From the NCBI GenBank assembly GCA_035275105.1, contig DATENL010000020.1, positions 1 through 11,258 of the forward strand: a stretch of DNA of 11,258 nt, given 5' to 3'. Shown here in pieces: positions 1 to 7,165 of the stretch; within the stretch, counting starts at the first letter, position 1; each line of letters opens with the position of its first letter. Source of the stretch: AC-37 sp035275105. GTDB taxonomy: Bacteria; Actinomycetota; Thermoleophilia; Solirubrobacterales; Thermoleophilaceae. The notes under the pieces were generated by a model. It was not told the origin of the DNA. It was given only the letters and a program-made list of their open reading frames with translations, and made no database searches. The translations under genes and the position numbers were made by a program.

Positions 1-1590
1 GGCCGGCCGTGCCGCGCGCTCGAGACGCTCGAGGACCTCCGCGGGGCGATCCGCCGCTCGGCCGCGCCGCGCGTCCGCGGCGTGTACGGCGCCGAGGCGG
101 CCATTCTCGCCACCACGGACGGCGCCCGCTGCGGCAACCTGTCGCGACACGTGAAGATCGACGCCGAGCCGCCCCTGCTCGGCGGCGTGATCGTGCCGCT
201 GCCGCGGGTCCGGAAGACGCCCGAGGAGGACGAGGGGGTCGAGGTCGAGCACGAGGTGGCGCATGTCCGACCGCCGCGTCCCGGACCGCCGACCAGCGTG
301 ACGCCGGTCGCCCCGGGCGCGCCCTACGCGACCGGCTCGGACCCGTTCGCGTTCACGACCCTGAGCGCGATCGGGCAGGGAATCTTCGGCATCCCCGAGG
401 AGCCGAGCCAGGCGACCGCGGGCCGGGTCGTCTGGTACACGGGAAACAGCGGCGGCGCCGCGTACTCGCTCGACGGCGGCGCGACGTTCAAGAAGGTCGA
501 CCCGCGCGAGGTAGCGCCCGAGGGGGACAACGCGTTCTGCTGCGACCAGGTCGTCGTCTACGCGCCCCAGATCAACCGCTTCATCTGGTACATCCAGTAC
601 TGGTGTCGCGGCGCCGACCTGTATTGCGAGAGCCCCGGCAACTCGAACCTGGGGCGCCTGCTCGTCGCGTCGCCGGAGGAGATCCGCAAGGACCCGGTCG
701 GCGCGTGGACGACGTGGACGCTCAGGCCGGGGATGCTGGGGCACCCGGGCGTGTTTCTCGACTACCCCGACCTCGGCGTGGGGACGAACAGCCTCTACGT
801 GACCATGAACATGTTCAAGGGGGACGGGTTCACCGGGAGCCTCGCGGCGCGCGTTCCACTCGCCGACCTGAAGGCCGGCCGCGCGCTCGACATGCGCTTC
901 TACCGCGATCCCCACGCGGGGACGTTCAAGGTGGTGCAGGGCCTCCGGTCGCGCGCGTTCCTAGCGACGCAGAGCAGGAACACGAAGCTCATGACCCTCA
1001 GCTGGGACGAGCGCTCGCCGCTCCTGATGCGCCATCACACGCCCCATGCCGTCAGCGCCGACACCGACTACGAATCACCCACCGGCGCGGCGGGCGGGGT
1101 CGACTGGGGCGAGCGGTCGGACGCGCGCATCACGGCCGCCACGCTGCGCGGCGACGAGCTGTGGCTCGCCTGGCCGGAGGGTCGCGACATCTGCACCGAC
1201 CGCTGCGTGCGGTTCTGGCCCCAGCCCCACGTCCACGTCGCGGTGATCGACTCGCGCACGTGGCGCTTGCGGCGCGAGCGCTTCATCCACAACCCGAGCT
1301 TCGCGATCGGCTTCCCGTCGCTCGCCACCGACGCGCGCGGGCGGGTCGGGCTGTCGTTCTCGTACGGCAGCGGGACCGCGGGGAACGCGAGCCCGGCGGC
1401 CGGCTACCTGACCGGCGGCGAGGCCTTCCGCCAGGTCGCGAGGAGCCCGGGCGCGGGCTATCAGGGCGACTACTTCAGCCTCCGCCCCGACTGGCCGAAC
1501 GGCAATCGCTTCGTCGGCACCGGCTACGTGACCGACCGCGGCGGCGAGCACGTGCGCTGGCTCTACTACCGCTACTCGCGGCCGCGCTGA
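1..1590 (+). CDS. Sialidase-like (Asp-box) beta-propeller protein, 5' end outside window
   Basis: The frame is open from base 1 to the TGA at 1588-1590 (529 visible residues) with no stop upstream, so the true start probably lies before the window. A GTG at 82 is the first possible internal start, but it is followed by neither a signal peptide nor an SD. A charged, Glu/Pro-rich linker (about 200-320) precedes a region rich in aromatic and Gly-Asp residues. One clear Asp-box, SLDGGATF, is at 466-489. Near the C-terminus, the segment around 1458-1490 reads Y-Q-G-D-Y-F-S-L-R-P, resembling the GDY motif of secreted sialidase-like propellers. Several cysteines (in CCDQ near 538 and in CTDRC near 1192) suggest an extracytoplasmic protein, although the export signal is not visible. 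I cannot identify a full sialidase catalytic set, so enzymatic activity is not claimed; a non-catalytic propeller is equally possible. It converges on the hydrolase gene at 1604. Confidence 0.75.
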   Translation, partial: GRPCRALETLEDLRGAIRRSAAPRVRGVYGAEAAILATTDGARCGNLSRHVKIDAEPPLLGGVIVPLPRVRKTPEEDEGVEVEHEVAHVRPPRPGPPTSVTPVAPGAPYATGSDPFAFTTLSAIGQGIFGIPEEPSQATAGRVVWYTGNSGGAAYSLDGGATFKKVDPREVAPEGDNAFCCDQVVVYAPQINRFIWYIQYWCRGADLYCESPGNSNLGRLLVASPEEIRKDPVGAWTTWTLRPGMLGHPGVFLDYPDLGVGTNSLYVTMNMFKGDGFTGSLAARVPLADLKAGRALDMRFYRDPHAGTFKVVQGLRSRAFLATQSRNTKLMTLSWDERSPLLMRHHTPHAVSADTDYESPTGAAGGVDWGERSDARITAATLRGDELWLAWPEGRDICTDRCVRFWPQPHVHVAVIDSRTWRLRRERFIHNPSFAIGFPSLATDARGRVGLSFSYGSGTAGNASPAAGYLTGGEAFRQVARSPGAGYQGDYFSLRPDWPNGNRFVGTGYVTDRGGEHVRWLYYRYSRPR

Positions 1591-1613
1591 GCGCGGCGGC
1601 GACCTAGGCCGCC
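1581..1613. terminator. Two overlapping hairpins at the convergent gene ends (possible bidirectional terminator)
   Basis: GCCGCGC (1581-1587) pairs perfectly with GCGCGGC (1591-1597), with the TGA stop of the upstream gene as a three-base loop. GGCGGC (1595-1600) pairs with GCCGCC (1608-1613), and its loop contains the stop of the minus-strand gene (CTA, 1604-1606). The two stems share 1595-1597, so they exclude each other. No U-tract follows on either strand, so intrinsic termination is uncertain. GC-rich sequence yields such stems easily by chance. Confidence 0.3.
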
Positions 1614-2401
1614 TCGAGCGACTCGCCGGGCGCGAGCGGCGCCGCGCGGTAGGGCCGTCCCCGCGCGGCGCGCTCGAACCGGTCGCGGGCGTCGGCGATC
1701 GGCCGGTAGTGGGGCTCGAGGGCGAAGCCCCCGTAGTGCGCCGGCACGACGGTGGCGGCGCCCAGCAGCTCGCCGGCCAGCGCCGCCTGCTCGGGCTCCA
1801 TGGTTGCGGGCAGCGAGCTCGGGGGCTGCTGGTGCGGGAAGTCCACGATCGCGCCGTTGATGGGCGCGAAGACGGCGTCGAAGGGCCCGGACCGGCGGGC
1901 CATCTGCCACCACCCGCCGTGGAAGACCGTGTCCCCGAGGTGCAGCACGCGCCGCCCCCCGGCCTCCACGAGCCACGACACCTGCGGATCGCCGAGGCCG
2001 TCGACCGCGGGCAGCGCCGTGCAGGTGAACGGCCCGACCGTCACCGACGTCCACGTCGGGACGGGCCTGCGCGGCAGCCCGGCCGCGCCCAACTCGTGCT
2101 CGGCCTGCGCGAGCGCGAGGTTGCCCCCCTCCTCGGCGGGGGCCGGCTCGTGCACCGCGGCGCCGGGAGCGAGCGCGGCGGCGAGGGCGCCGGCGTCGGT
2201 GTGGTCGCGGTGCAAATGGCTCACGAGCCCCGCCACGGCCCGCCCCTCCCGCGCCGCTGCGACCGCCGGAAGCTCCACGTCGCGCGCCGCGTCTCCGAAG
2301 CCCGCGAACGTGCCGGACGGGTCCGCGAGCGGATCGATCACCAGCGTCGCGCCGTCCTGCTCGAGCTCCACTCCCGCCCAGCCCAGCCATCGCACCTGCA
2401 T
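1604..2401 (-). CDS. MBL-fold metal-dependent hydrolase (UlaG-like)
   Basis: A 265-residue protein of the metallo-beta-lactamase superfamily, close in layout to the UlaG-like/UPF0173 hydrolases. These are cytosolic enzymes that hydrolyse lactones or other esters with one or two divalent metals. Seen: the N-terminal strand VRWLGWAGVELE; the metal motif HLHRDH (H62, H64, D66, H67); LHLGDT (D157), which supplies the bridging Asp; the segment MEPEQAA (about 201) typical of this group; and PAHYGGF (H222). The usual third-ligand His seems to be replaced by Asp134 (AVDGLGDPQVSW). No signal peptide. I chose ATG 2401 because AAGGAGG (2407-2413) sits five bases upstream; the in-frame ATG at 2416 abuts that SD and would add only MKEDG. 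It is divergent from a TetR gene across a palindrome and is therefore its probable target. Substrate unknown. Confidence 0.85.
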   Translation of the reverse strand: MQVRWLGWAGVELEQDGATLVIDPLADPSGTFAGFGDAARDVELPAVAAAREGRAVAGLVSHLHRDHTDAGALAAALAPGAAVHEPAPAEEGGNLALAQAEHELGAAGLPRRPVPTWTSVTVGPFTCTALPAVDGLGDPQVSWLVEAGGRRVLHLGDTVFHGGWWQMARRSGPFDAVFAPINGAIVDFPHQQPPSSLPATMEPEQAALAGELLGAATVVPAHYGGFALEPHYRPIADARDRFERAARGRPYRAAPLAPGESLEAA

Positions 2402-2404
2402 GCC

Positions 2405-2413
2405 GTCCTCCTT
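2405..2413 (-). promoter_or_regulatory. Strong Shine-Dalgarno deciding the hydrolase start
   Basis: Read on the minus strand, AAGGAGGAC lies directly before GGC-ATG (2401). It is one of the few strong SDs in the window. It also lies inside the alternative longer frame beginning at 2416, which argues against that longer start. Confidence 0.7.
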
Positions 2414-2417
2414 CATT

Positions 2418-2441
2418 TACCGAACGATCGTTCGTACGGTA
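2418..2441. promoter_or_regulatory. Palindromic TetR operator candidate with overlapping divergent -10 elements
   Basis: CGAACGATCGTTCG (2421-2434) is a perfect 14-bp palindrome. A second, wider dyad with outer arms TACCG (2418-2422) and CGGTA (2437-2441) matches at 10 of 12 positions per half. TACGGT (2435-2440, plus) and TACCGT (2441-2436, minus) could act as back-to-back -10 hexamers. The site fills the gap between the divergent hydrolase and TetR genes, the usual place for an autoregulatory TetR operator. Binding by this TetR is inferred. Confidence 0.6.
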
Positions 2442-2455
2442 TCATGGAGACGCAG

Positions 2456-3046
2456 ATGCCGCGCCGCTCTTCAGCCGCAGTCGCCGACACGCGCGCCGAG
2501 GTGGTCGACGCCGCCGTCCGCCGCGCGTCGATCGACGGGCTCGAGGGGCTCACGATCGGACGCCTCGCGGACGAGCTGTCGATGAGCAAGAGCGGCCTCT
2601 TCGGCCTCTTCGGCAGCAAGGAGGACCTCCAGGTCGCCACCTTCGACGCCGCCGTCGAGCACTTCACGATGGAGGTGTGGGAGCCGGTCGCCGGTCGCGA
2701 GCCGGGCCTCCCGCGCCTGCTCGCCCTCGTCGACCGCTGGGTGGCGTACCACCGCCGTCGCGCGCTCCCGGGCGGCTGCTTCGTGACCACGGCGACGATC
2801 GAGTTCGACGCCCGTCCGGGCCCGTTGCGCGACGCGGTAACCCGCGCGCGCCGCCGGATGCACGCCGCGCTCGAGGCGGACGTTCGGGCCGCCGTCGCGG
2901 CCGGCGACATGAGCGCCGAGACCGACCCGGCGGACGTCGCGTTCGCCCTCTACGCCCTCGCCTCCGCCGCCAGCCAGGCGGTCCAGCTCGATGAGCCCGG
3001 GGCCGCCGCCCGCGCGCGGCGCTGCATGCGCGCGCTTCTCGCCTAG
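2456..3046 (+). CDS. TetR/AcrR family transcriptional regulator
   Basis: A 196-residue one-component repressor. The N-terminal helix-turn-helix spans about residues 14-58: AEVVDAAVRRASIDGLEGLTIGRLADEL, followed by the recognition-helix segment SMSKSGLFGLFGSKEDL. The C-terminal ligand domain carries LPGGCFVTTATIEFDARPGPLRDAV (about 104-128), a motif seen in a common TetR subgroup, and ends in helices suited to dimerisation. ATG 2456 is chosen because GGAG (2446-2449) lies seven bases upstream. ATG 2444 (adding METQ) has no SD and lies almost on the operator, but cannot be excluded. The palindrome just upstream suggests autoregulation plus control of the divergent hydrolase. The gene ends in TAG at 3044-3046, sharing CTAG with the convergent beta-helix gene. 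Ligand unknown. Confidence 0.9.
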   Translation: MPRRSSAAVADTRAEVVDAAVRRASIDGLEGLTIGRLADELSMSKSGLFGLFGSKEDLQVATFDAAVEHFTMEVWEPVAGREPGLPRLLALVDRWVAYHRRRALPGGCFVTTATIEFDARPGPLRDAVTRARRRMHAALEADVRAAVAAGDMSAETDPADVAFALYALASAASQAVQLDEPGAAARARRCMRALLA

Positions 3047-4845
3047 GGCAGCGGCGGCGGCTTCTGCACGTGGACCCAGACCGTCCCGGTCACGTCCACG
3101 ATGCCCCCGCTCCTGTTCAGCAGAGTCACTCCGACCGTGTTCGCCGACGTCACGCTGGCCGTGATCGCCGCGCCCGCGGGGAGGTCCGAGCCGAGCCCGG
3201 CGCTGCACGGGTCGCCCACCGACGCCCCGTCGACCGGCAGCGTGGTGGTCGCCACGCCGCCGTCCGGCACCGGCGGCGGATTCCAGCCCGCGGTCCCGAA
3301 CAGCGTCCGGTAGGGCCCGTCGAAGCTCGCGCTGTGGCTCCCGGGGTGCAGGTCGTAGTCCGCGCTTGCGTGACCCCAGGCGGTGTTGTCGCGGAACGCC
3401 CACACCCCCCTCAGCCCCTCGAGGGCGATTCCGTAGGTCTGGGTCGCCGGGCTGCGGTCGTCGTACACCTGGTTGCCATCGCAGGACCCGCCGTCGGCGC
3501 CCGCGATCCGGATCCCGTGGCCGGCCCCGCGGTAGACGGCGTTGCCGCTCACGTGCACGCGCTTCGCGCCGCCCATGCAGGTGATCCCGCCGATCGCGAA
3601 GCCCTTGATCCGGTTGCCCTCGACCACCACGTCGTTGATGCCCGGCGAGACGATCTCGACCCCGTGCTGCCCCGAGCCCTCGATCGAGTTGTGCGCGATC
3701 AGGACGTCGGCGATGTCGTCGTCGGCCGGGCTCCCCTTGACGTTGTGGAGGCGGATCGCTGTCTCGCGCGTGTCGCGCAGCAGGTTGCCCACGATGCTGA
3801 GCCCGCGGACGTGGGAGCCCGCATTGTGCACCGAGATCCCGATCTTCTCGGCGGAGCCGCCCTCGCCCGAGCGGTGGATCGCGTTGGCGGAGACGACCAG
3901 GTCCGTGAGCGGCGCGGTCTGGAACGTCTCGAGCTTGATTGCCGCCTGCGACACGTCCCGGATCACGTTGTTCGCGATCACCACGTCGTTACCGCCCCGC
4001 ACGGTGATCCCGGGTCCCTTCCCGCGCGGGCTCGGGCCGACGATCGTGTTCTCGGTGACCACGATGCCCTCGCACAGGTGACCGAACGGCTCCACGTTCT
4101 CCGAGTTGATCGCGATGTGGTCGTCGGCGCAGCCGACGATCGTGTTCCCGCGGACCGTCACGTTCTTGGTGTCGTGGTAGAGCGTGATGCCGTCGCGGTT
4201 GTTGCCCTCGATCGAGCAGTCGCGGATGGCGCCGTCGACGACCGACTCGAACACGATGCCGAGCCGGAAGGAGTCGAACACCCGCAGCCGCTCCACGTAG
4301 ATGCGACGGCAGCCGCTCGCGATGCCGTCGGCGATCACGATGCCGGCGGGGCCGCCGTTGAGCCTGTCCGGGTCCCACCCCTGCCCGGCGGCGGCGATTG
4401 CCGTCTTGTTGCCGTCGACCGCGAAGTCGCGCAGGTGGACGTCCTCGGCCGCCGGGAGGATCCGGAGGGGGTAGGGCACAGCCGACGGCTGGACGACCAG
4501 GACGCTGCTGAAGCCGGCTCCGAAGAGGTCGGTGCCGGAGGGGACGTCGAGCACGCCGATCGCGTACCGGCCGGGCGGCAGGAACACGCCGCCGCCGGCT
4601 CCGGCGTCCAGCGCGAGCTGGATCGCGCCCGTGTCGTCGGTCGACCCGTCGCCCGTCGCCCCGAAGTCCTTCACGTTGTGGGGCATCCGCCAGCCGAGCC
4701 CGAAGCTCTCCTCCACGGGGTTCGGTAGCTGCGCGTCCGCCCTTCCGGCGCCGAGCATGCCCGCGCCGAGCGCCCCGGCGCCGCCCGCCAGCAGGCGCCG
4801 CCTGGTGTGGATTCCCCTGTGCCGGTCCGGTCGGGACGGGTCCAT
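3043..4845 (-). CDS. Tat-exported right-handed beta-helix protein (pectate-lyase-3-like)
   Basis: A 600-residue protein. Residues 14-19 (TRRRLL), followed by the Gly/Ala-rich hydrophobic stretch LAGGAGALGAGMLGAG and a likely cut after ADA (about 38), form a Tat signal peptide, so export in folded form is predicted. Residues 57-95 (NVKDFGATGDGSTDDTGAIQLALDA, then GVFLPPGRYAI) match the start of the Pectate_lyase_3 parallel beta-helix family. About 115-490 is a run of beta-helix coils with recurrent patterns such as VVITENTIVG, GITVRGGNDVVIANNVI and IEGSGQHGVEIV. A short C-terminal beta domain ends in VWVHVQKPPPLP. The family includes polysaccharide lyases, hydrolases and epimerases, and also non-catalytic helices; I cannot assign catalytic residues or a substrate. 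ATG 4845 lacks a clear SD but has TAGATT eight bases upstream on its strand. It lies 40 bases after the methyltransferase gene, so co-transcription is possible. Confidence 0.85.
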   Translation of the reverse strand: MDPSRPDRHRGIHTRRRLLAGGAGALGAGMLGAGRADAQLPNPVEESFGLGWRMPHNVKDFGATGDGSTDDTGAIQLALDAGAGGGVFLPPGRYAIGVLDVPSGTDLFGAGFSSVLVVQPSAVPYPLRILPAAEDVHLRDFAVDGNKTAIAAAGQGWDPDRLNGGPAGIVIADGIASGCRRIYVERLRVFDSFRLGIVFESVVDGAIRDCSIEGNNRDGITLYHDTKNVTVRGNTIVGCADDHIAINSENVEPFGHLCEGIVVTENTIVGPSPRGKGPGITVRGGNDVVIANNVIRDVSQAAIKLETFQTAPLTDLVVSANAIHRSGEGGSAEKIGISVHNAGSHVRGLSIVGNLLRDTRETAIRLHNVKGSPADDDIADVLIAHNSIEGSGQHGVEIVSPGINDVVVEGNRIKGFAIGGITCMGGAKRVHVSGNAVYRGAGHGIRIAGADGGSCDGNQVYDDRSPATQTYGIALEGLRGVWAFRDNTAWGHASADYDLHPGSHSASFDGPYRTLFGTAGWNPPPVPDGGVATTTLPVDGASVGDPCSAGLGSDLPAGAAITASVTSANTVGVTLLNRSGGIVDVTGTVWVHVQKPPPLP

Positions 4846-4885
4846 CCCGCCGGAATCTAGACCGCCTCTCGCTGCGCGACGCCGC

Positions 4886-5707
4886 TCAGAGGCGCGTGCC
4901 GACCGAGAGCAGGTACTCGTGCTCGAAGCGCGCGCTGTCGGGAGTGCCGCGGTTCCACTCCTCGCAGAAGTCGCGCAGCGCCTGCTCGAACTCGGCGTGC
5001 CGGTCGGTCCGTCTCGCGTTCGCCTCGGCCGCGATCGTCGGTCCGTAGCGCTCCCTGAAGTGCGTTCCGTAGTCCTGGGGGTGCTCGAACTGGTCGATGC
5101 CCAGCGCGTCCCGGTCGTGCGTGCGCCAGTCCACCCGATCGCCGAACAGGCCCGCCAGGTGGCCCTCGCCGCCCCATAGCGGCGGCGGCTGCGCTCCCGG
5201 CGGGGGCGGCGGGGCGAACGGGCCCATCGTGCGGAACAGAGCGCCGATCATGCCCTCGGGCGTCCAGCTCAAGAGCCCGATCGTGCCGCCCGGCCTGCAC
5301 ACGCGCACGAGCTCGTCGGCGACTTCCTGGTGGTGTGGCGCGAACATCGCGCCGATTGACGACATCACGACGTCATACGACTCGTCGTCGAACGGCAGGT
5401 TCTCGGCGTCCGCCTCCGCCCACTCGAGGCTCACGCCCTCGGCCTCGGCGCGGCGGCGGCCCGCCTCGAGCAGCTCGGGGGTCAGGTCGCTCGCGGTCAC
5501 GTCGGCGCCCGTCTGCGCCGCGGGTATCGACGCGTTGCCCGTCCCCGCGGCCACGTCGAGCACCCGCGTGCCGCTGCCGATGCCGCACGCCTCGACGAGC
5601 CGCGGCCCGAGCGGCAGCAGGAACGTCTCGACCATCGACGCGTAGTCGCCCGACGCCCACATCGAGCGGTGGCGCGCCTTGAGCTCGCTGTCGACAGGGG
5701 TGGCCAT
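4886..5707 (-). CDS. Class I SAM-dependent methyltransferase
   Basis: A 273-residue cytosolic protein with a Rossmann-type SAM domain. Motif I is VLDVAAGTGNAS (about 49-60); an acidic residue at the end of strand 2 (TASDLTPELL, D74) should bind the ribose; AEADAENLPFDDESYDVVMSSIG (about 97-119) gives the adenine-binding and motif II/post-I region; VCRPGGTIGLLSW (about 136-148) is the post-motif typical of Methyltransf_11/UbiE-like enzymes. The C-terminal half (FAPPPPPGAQPPPLWGGEGH, then an Asp/Glu-rich helical part) is less conserved and would carry substrate specificity. ATG 5707 is chosen because the fold begins there. The frame is open to 5770 (ATG), but the extra MSGIWRLDRL... segment looks like translated spacer. 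TACCGT lies six bases before the start, suggesting a leaderless mRNA. Substrate unknown. Confidence 0.85.
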   Translation of the reverse strand: MATPVDSELKARHRSMWASGDYASMVETFLLPLGPRLVEACGIGSGTRVLDVAAGTGNASIPAAQTGADVTASDLTPELLEAGRRRAEAEGVSLEWAEADAENLPFDDESYDVVMSSIGAMFAPHHQEVADELVRVCRPGGTIGLLSWTPEGMIGALFRTMGPFAPPPPPGAQPPPLWGGEGHLAGLFGDRVDWRTHDRDALGIDQFEHPQDYGTHFRERYGPTIAAEANARRTDRHAEFEQALRDFCEEWNRGTPDSARFEHEYLLSVGTRL

Positions 5708-5861
5708 CGGCCCACGGTATGCCCGACCTGCCGTCGTGGTCAAGCGGTCGAGGCGCCAGATCCCGCTCACCGCCTCAGAAAGATCGGAGCGCGAAAACGT
5801 TGCGTTCGCTCGGTGAGCGGGCTGCGTCGCGCCAACGTAAGGCCCCGCTAGCGTCCGCGCG
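5708..5861. promoter_or_regulatory. Divergent promoter region with an 11-bp inverted repeat
   Basis: This is the spacer between the methyltransferase (-) and the glycosyltransferase (+). CCCGCTCACCG (5762-5772) is repeated as its exact reverse complement, CGGTGAGCGGG (5811-5821), 38 bases further on. Nested inside is a shorter GCGAA (5791-5795) / TTCGC (5805-5809) dyad around AACGTT. -10-like hexamers are TACCGT on the minus strand (5714-5719) and TAGCGT on the plus strand (5849-5854), each placed for a leaderless start. No good -35 element is visible. Confidence 0.5.
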
Positions 5862-7139
5862 ATGCCGCGCCGCTTCGGGCTCTACCTCGCGGGTCTCGTC
5901 CTGCTCGGGCTCGGCGTCCGGCTCGGTTACGCGTTCGCGCTGCCGGTCTCCCACGGCGCCGGCGACGACGTCTGGTACCACACGATGGCCAACGGGCTCG
6001 TCGACGGACGCGGGTTCACCGACCCGTTCGTGTCGCTCGGGCGCGGCGAGAAGGTCCTGCTGGGCACGGCGGGCGAGCGCATCCCGACGGCCTTCCACCT
6101 GCCGCTGTTCCCGGGTCTGCTCGCGGTCGGGTCGGAGCTCGGCGCGGACGGCTACCGGGCGCACCAGGTCATCGGCTGCCTGCTCGGGTCGGGAACCGTG
6201 GCGGTCGTCGGGCTGGTCGGCCGCCGGCTCGGCGGCGACCGCGCCGGGCTCCTGTCGGCGGCGGTCGCGGCGGTCTACCTCCCGCTCGCCGTCAACGACG
6301 CCGTGCTGCGCAGCGAGTCGCTCTACGGGCTGCTGATCGCCGTGACCTTCCTGCTCGTCCTGCGGCTCCGCGAGTCGCCCACCTGGCGGCGCGCCGCTGC
6401 GCTCGGGGCCGTGCTCGGCCTGGCCGCGCTCACCCGCAGCGAGGCGCTGCTGTTCGCCCTCCTGCTCGCGCCGCTCGTCTGGTCGGCGGGCGGACGGCGA
6501 ACGCGCAACCTGCTCGTGGCCGGCGCCGCGATCGCCGTCGTCGTGCTTCCGTGGGCCGTGCGGAACACCGTCGTCTTCGACCGCCCGGTCGGCCTGACCA
6601 CGGGGGCCGGCTCCGTAGCCGCCGGCGCGAACATCGACACGACCTACCACGGGCGGCTGCTCGGCGCCTGGGACCCGCTCGGTCTCTACCGCACGCCGGC
6701 CGGCCGTACGCTCAGGCGCAACGAGGCCGTCCAGTCGGGGCGCTGGCGGCGTGACGCGCAGCGGTACGTGGGCGACCACCTCGGGCGCCTGCCGGTGGTC
6801 GTGGCCGCGCGCGTGGGGCGCACGTGGAGCCTCTATCCCCTGGCGCCGGCGGAGAAGGTGCGCTTCGCCTCGGACTACTACTCGCACCTGCACTCGGCGG
6901 AGTACGCGGTGCTGCTCGCGTACGTCGCCGGCCTCGGGCTCGCGATCGCCGGCGCGGTGGCGCTGCGGCGCTCCGGCGGCCCGCTCTGGCTCTTCGTCGC
7001 CCCGGCGGTCTTGGTGACGCTGATCAGCGCCTTCGGCTACGGCGACACTCGCTTCCGGCAGGCCGCGGACGTCTCGATCGCGGTGCTGGCGGGCCTCGGA
7101 GTGGACGCGCTTCTTAACAGACGCTCGCGCGCAACTTAA
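5862..7139 (+). CDS. GT-C fold (family 39-like) membrane glycosyltransferase
   Basis: A 425-residue integral membrane protein. The first span (about 5-28, LYLAGLVLLGLGVRLGYAFAL) is followed by an external-loop Asp pair in GAGDDVWYHTMANGLVDGRGF (D35/D36), the position of the catalytic Asp in PMT/ArnT-type enzymes. Later spans include QVIGCLLGSGTVAVVGLVG, AGLLSAAVAAVYLPLAVND, SLYGLLIAVTFLLVL, ALLFALLLAPLVW and LLVAGAAIAVVVLPWAV. The end, GDTRFRQAADVSIAVLAGLGVDALL, matches the R-[FY]-R...P/A...VLA pattern closing many GT39-like proteins. Such enzymes move sugars from polyprenyl-phosphate donors onto lipids, glycans or proteins at the outer membrane face; the acceptor here is unknown. There is no SD; TAGCGT lies seven bases before ATG 5862. 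The next gene starts 26 bases after the stop. Confidence 0.85.
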   Translation: MPRRFGLYLAGLVLLGLGVRLGYAFALPVSHGAGDDVWYHTMANGLVDGRGFTDPFVSLGRGEKVLLGTAGERIPTAFHLPLFPGLLAVGSELGADGYRAHQVIGCLLGSGTVAVVGLVGRRLGGDRAGLLSAAVAAVYLPLAVNDAVLRSESLYGLLIAVTFLLVLRLRESPTWRRAAALGAVLGLAALTRSEALLFALLLAPLVWSAGGRRTRNLLVAGAAIAVVVLPWAVRNTVVFDRPVGLTTGAGSVAAGANIDTTYHGRLLGAWDPLGLYRTPAGRTLRRNEAVQSGRWRRDAQRYVGDHLGRLPVVVAARVGRTWSLYPLAPAEKVRFASDYYSHLHSAEYAVLLAYVAGLGLAIAGAVALRRSGGPLWLFVAPAVLVTLISAFGYGDTRFRQAADVSIAVLAGLGVDALLNRRSRAT

Positions 7140-7165
7140 CCGCGAACCACGAGTTCCAATGCGCC

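Noticed and set aside
3070..4728. A 552-codon open frame on the plus strand
   Set aside because: It is antisense to the beta-helix gene, rich in Asp/Val/Arg without any fold pattern. The opposite strand has a Tat signal and clear repeats.
5708..5770. Extended methyltransferase start at 5770
   Set aside because: The added 21 residues have no methyltransferase character and cover the divergent promoter region. MATPVDSELK at 5707 fits the family start and has a -10-like element just upstream.
5780..5788. AGATCGGAG resembling the start of an Illumina adapter
   Set aside because: The match stops after nine bases or fewer and the flanks are normal high-GC spacer, so it is a chance match and not adapter contamination.
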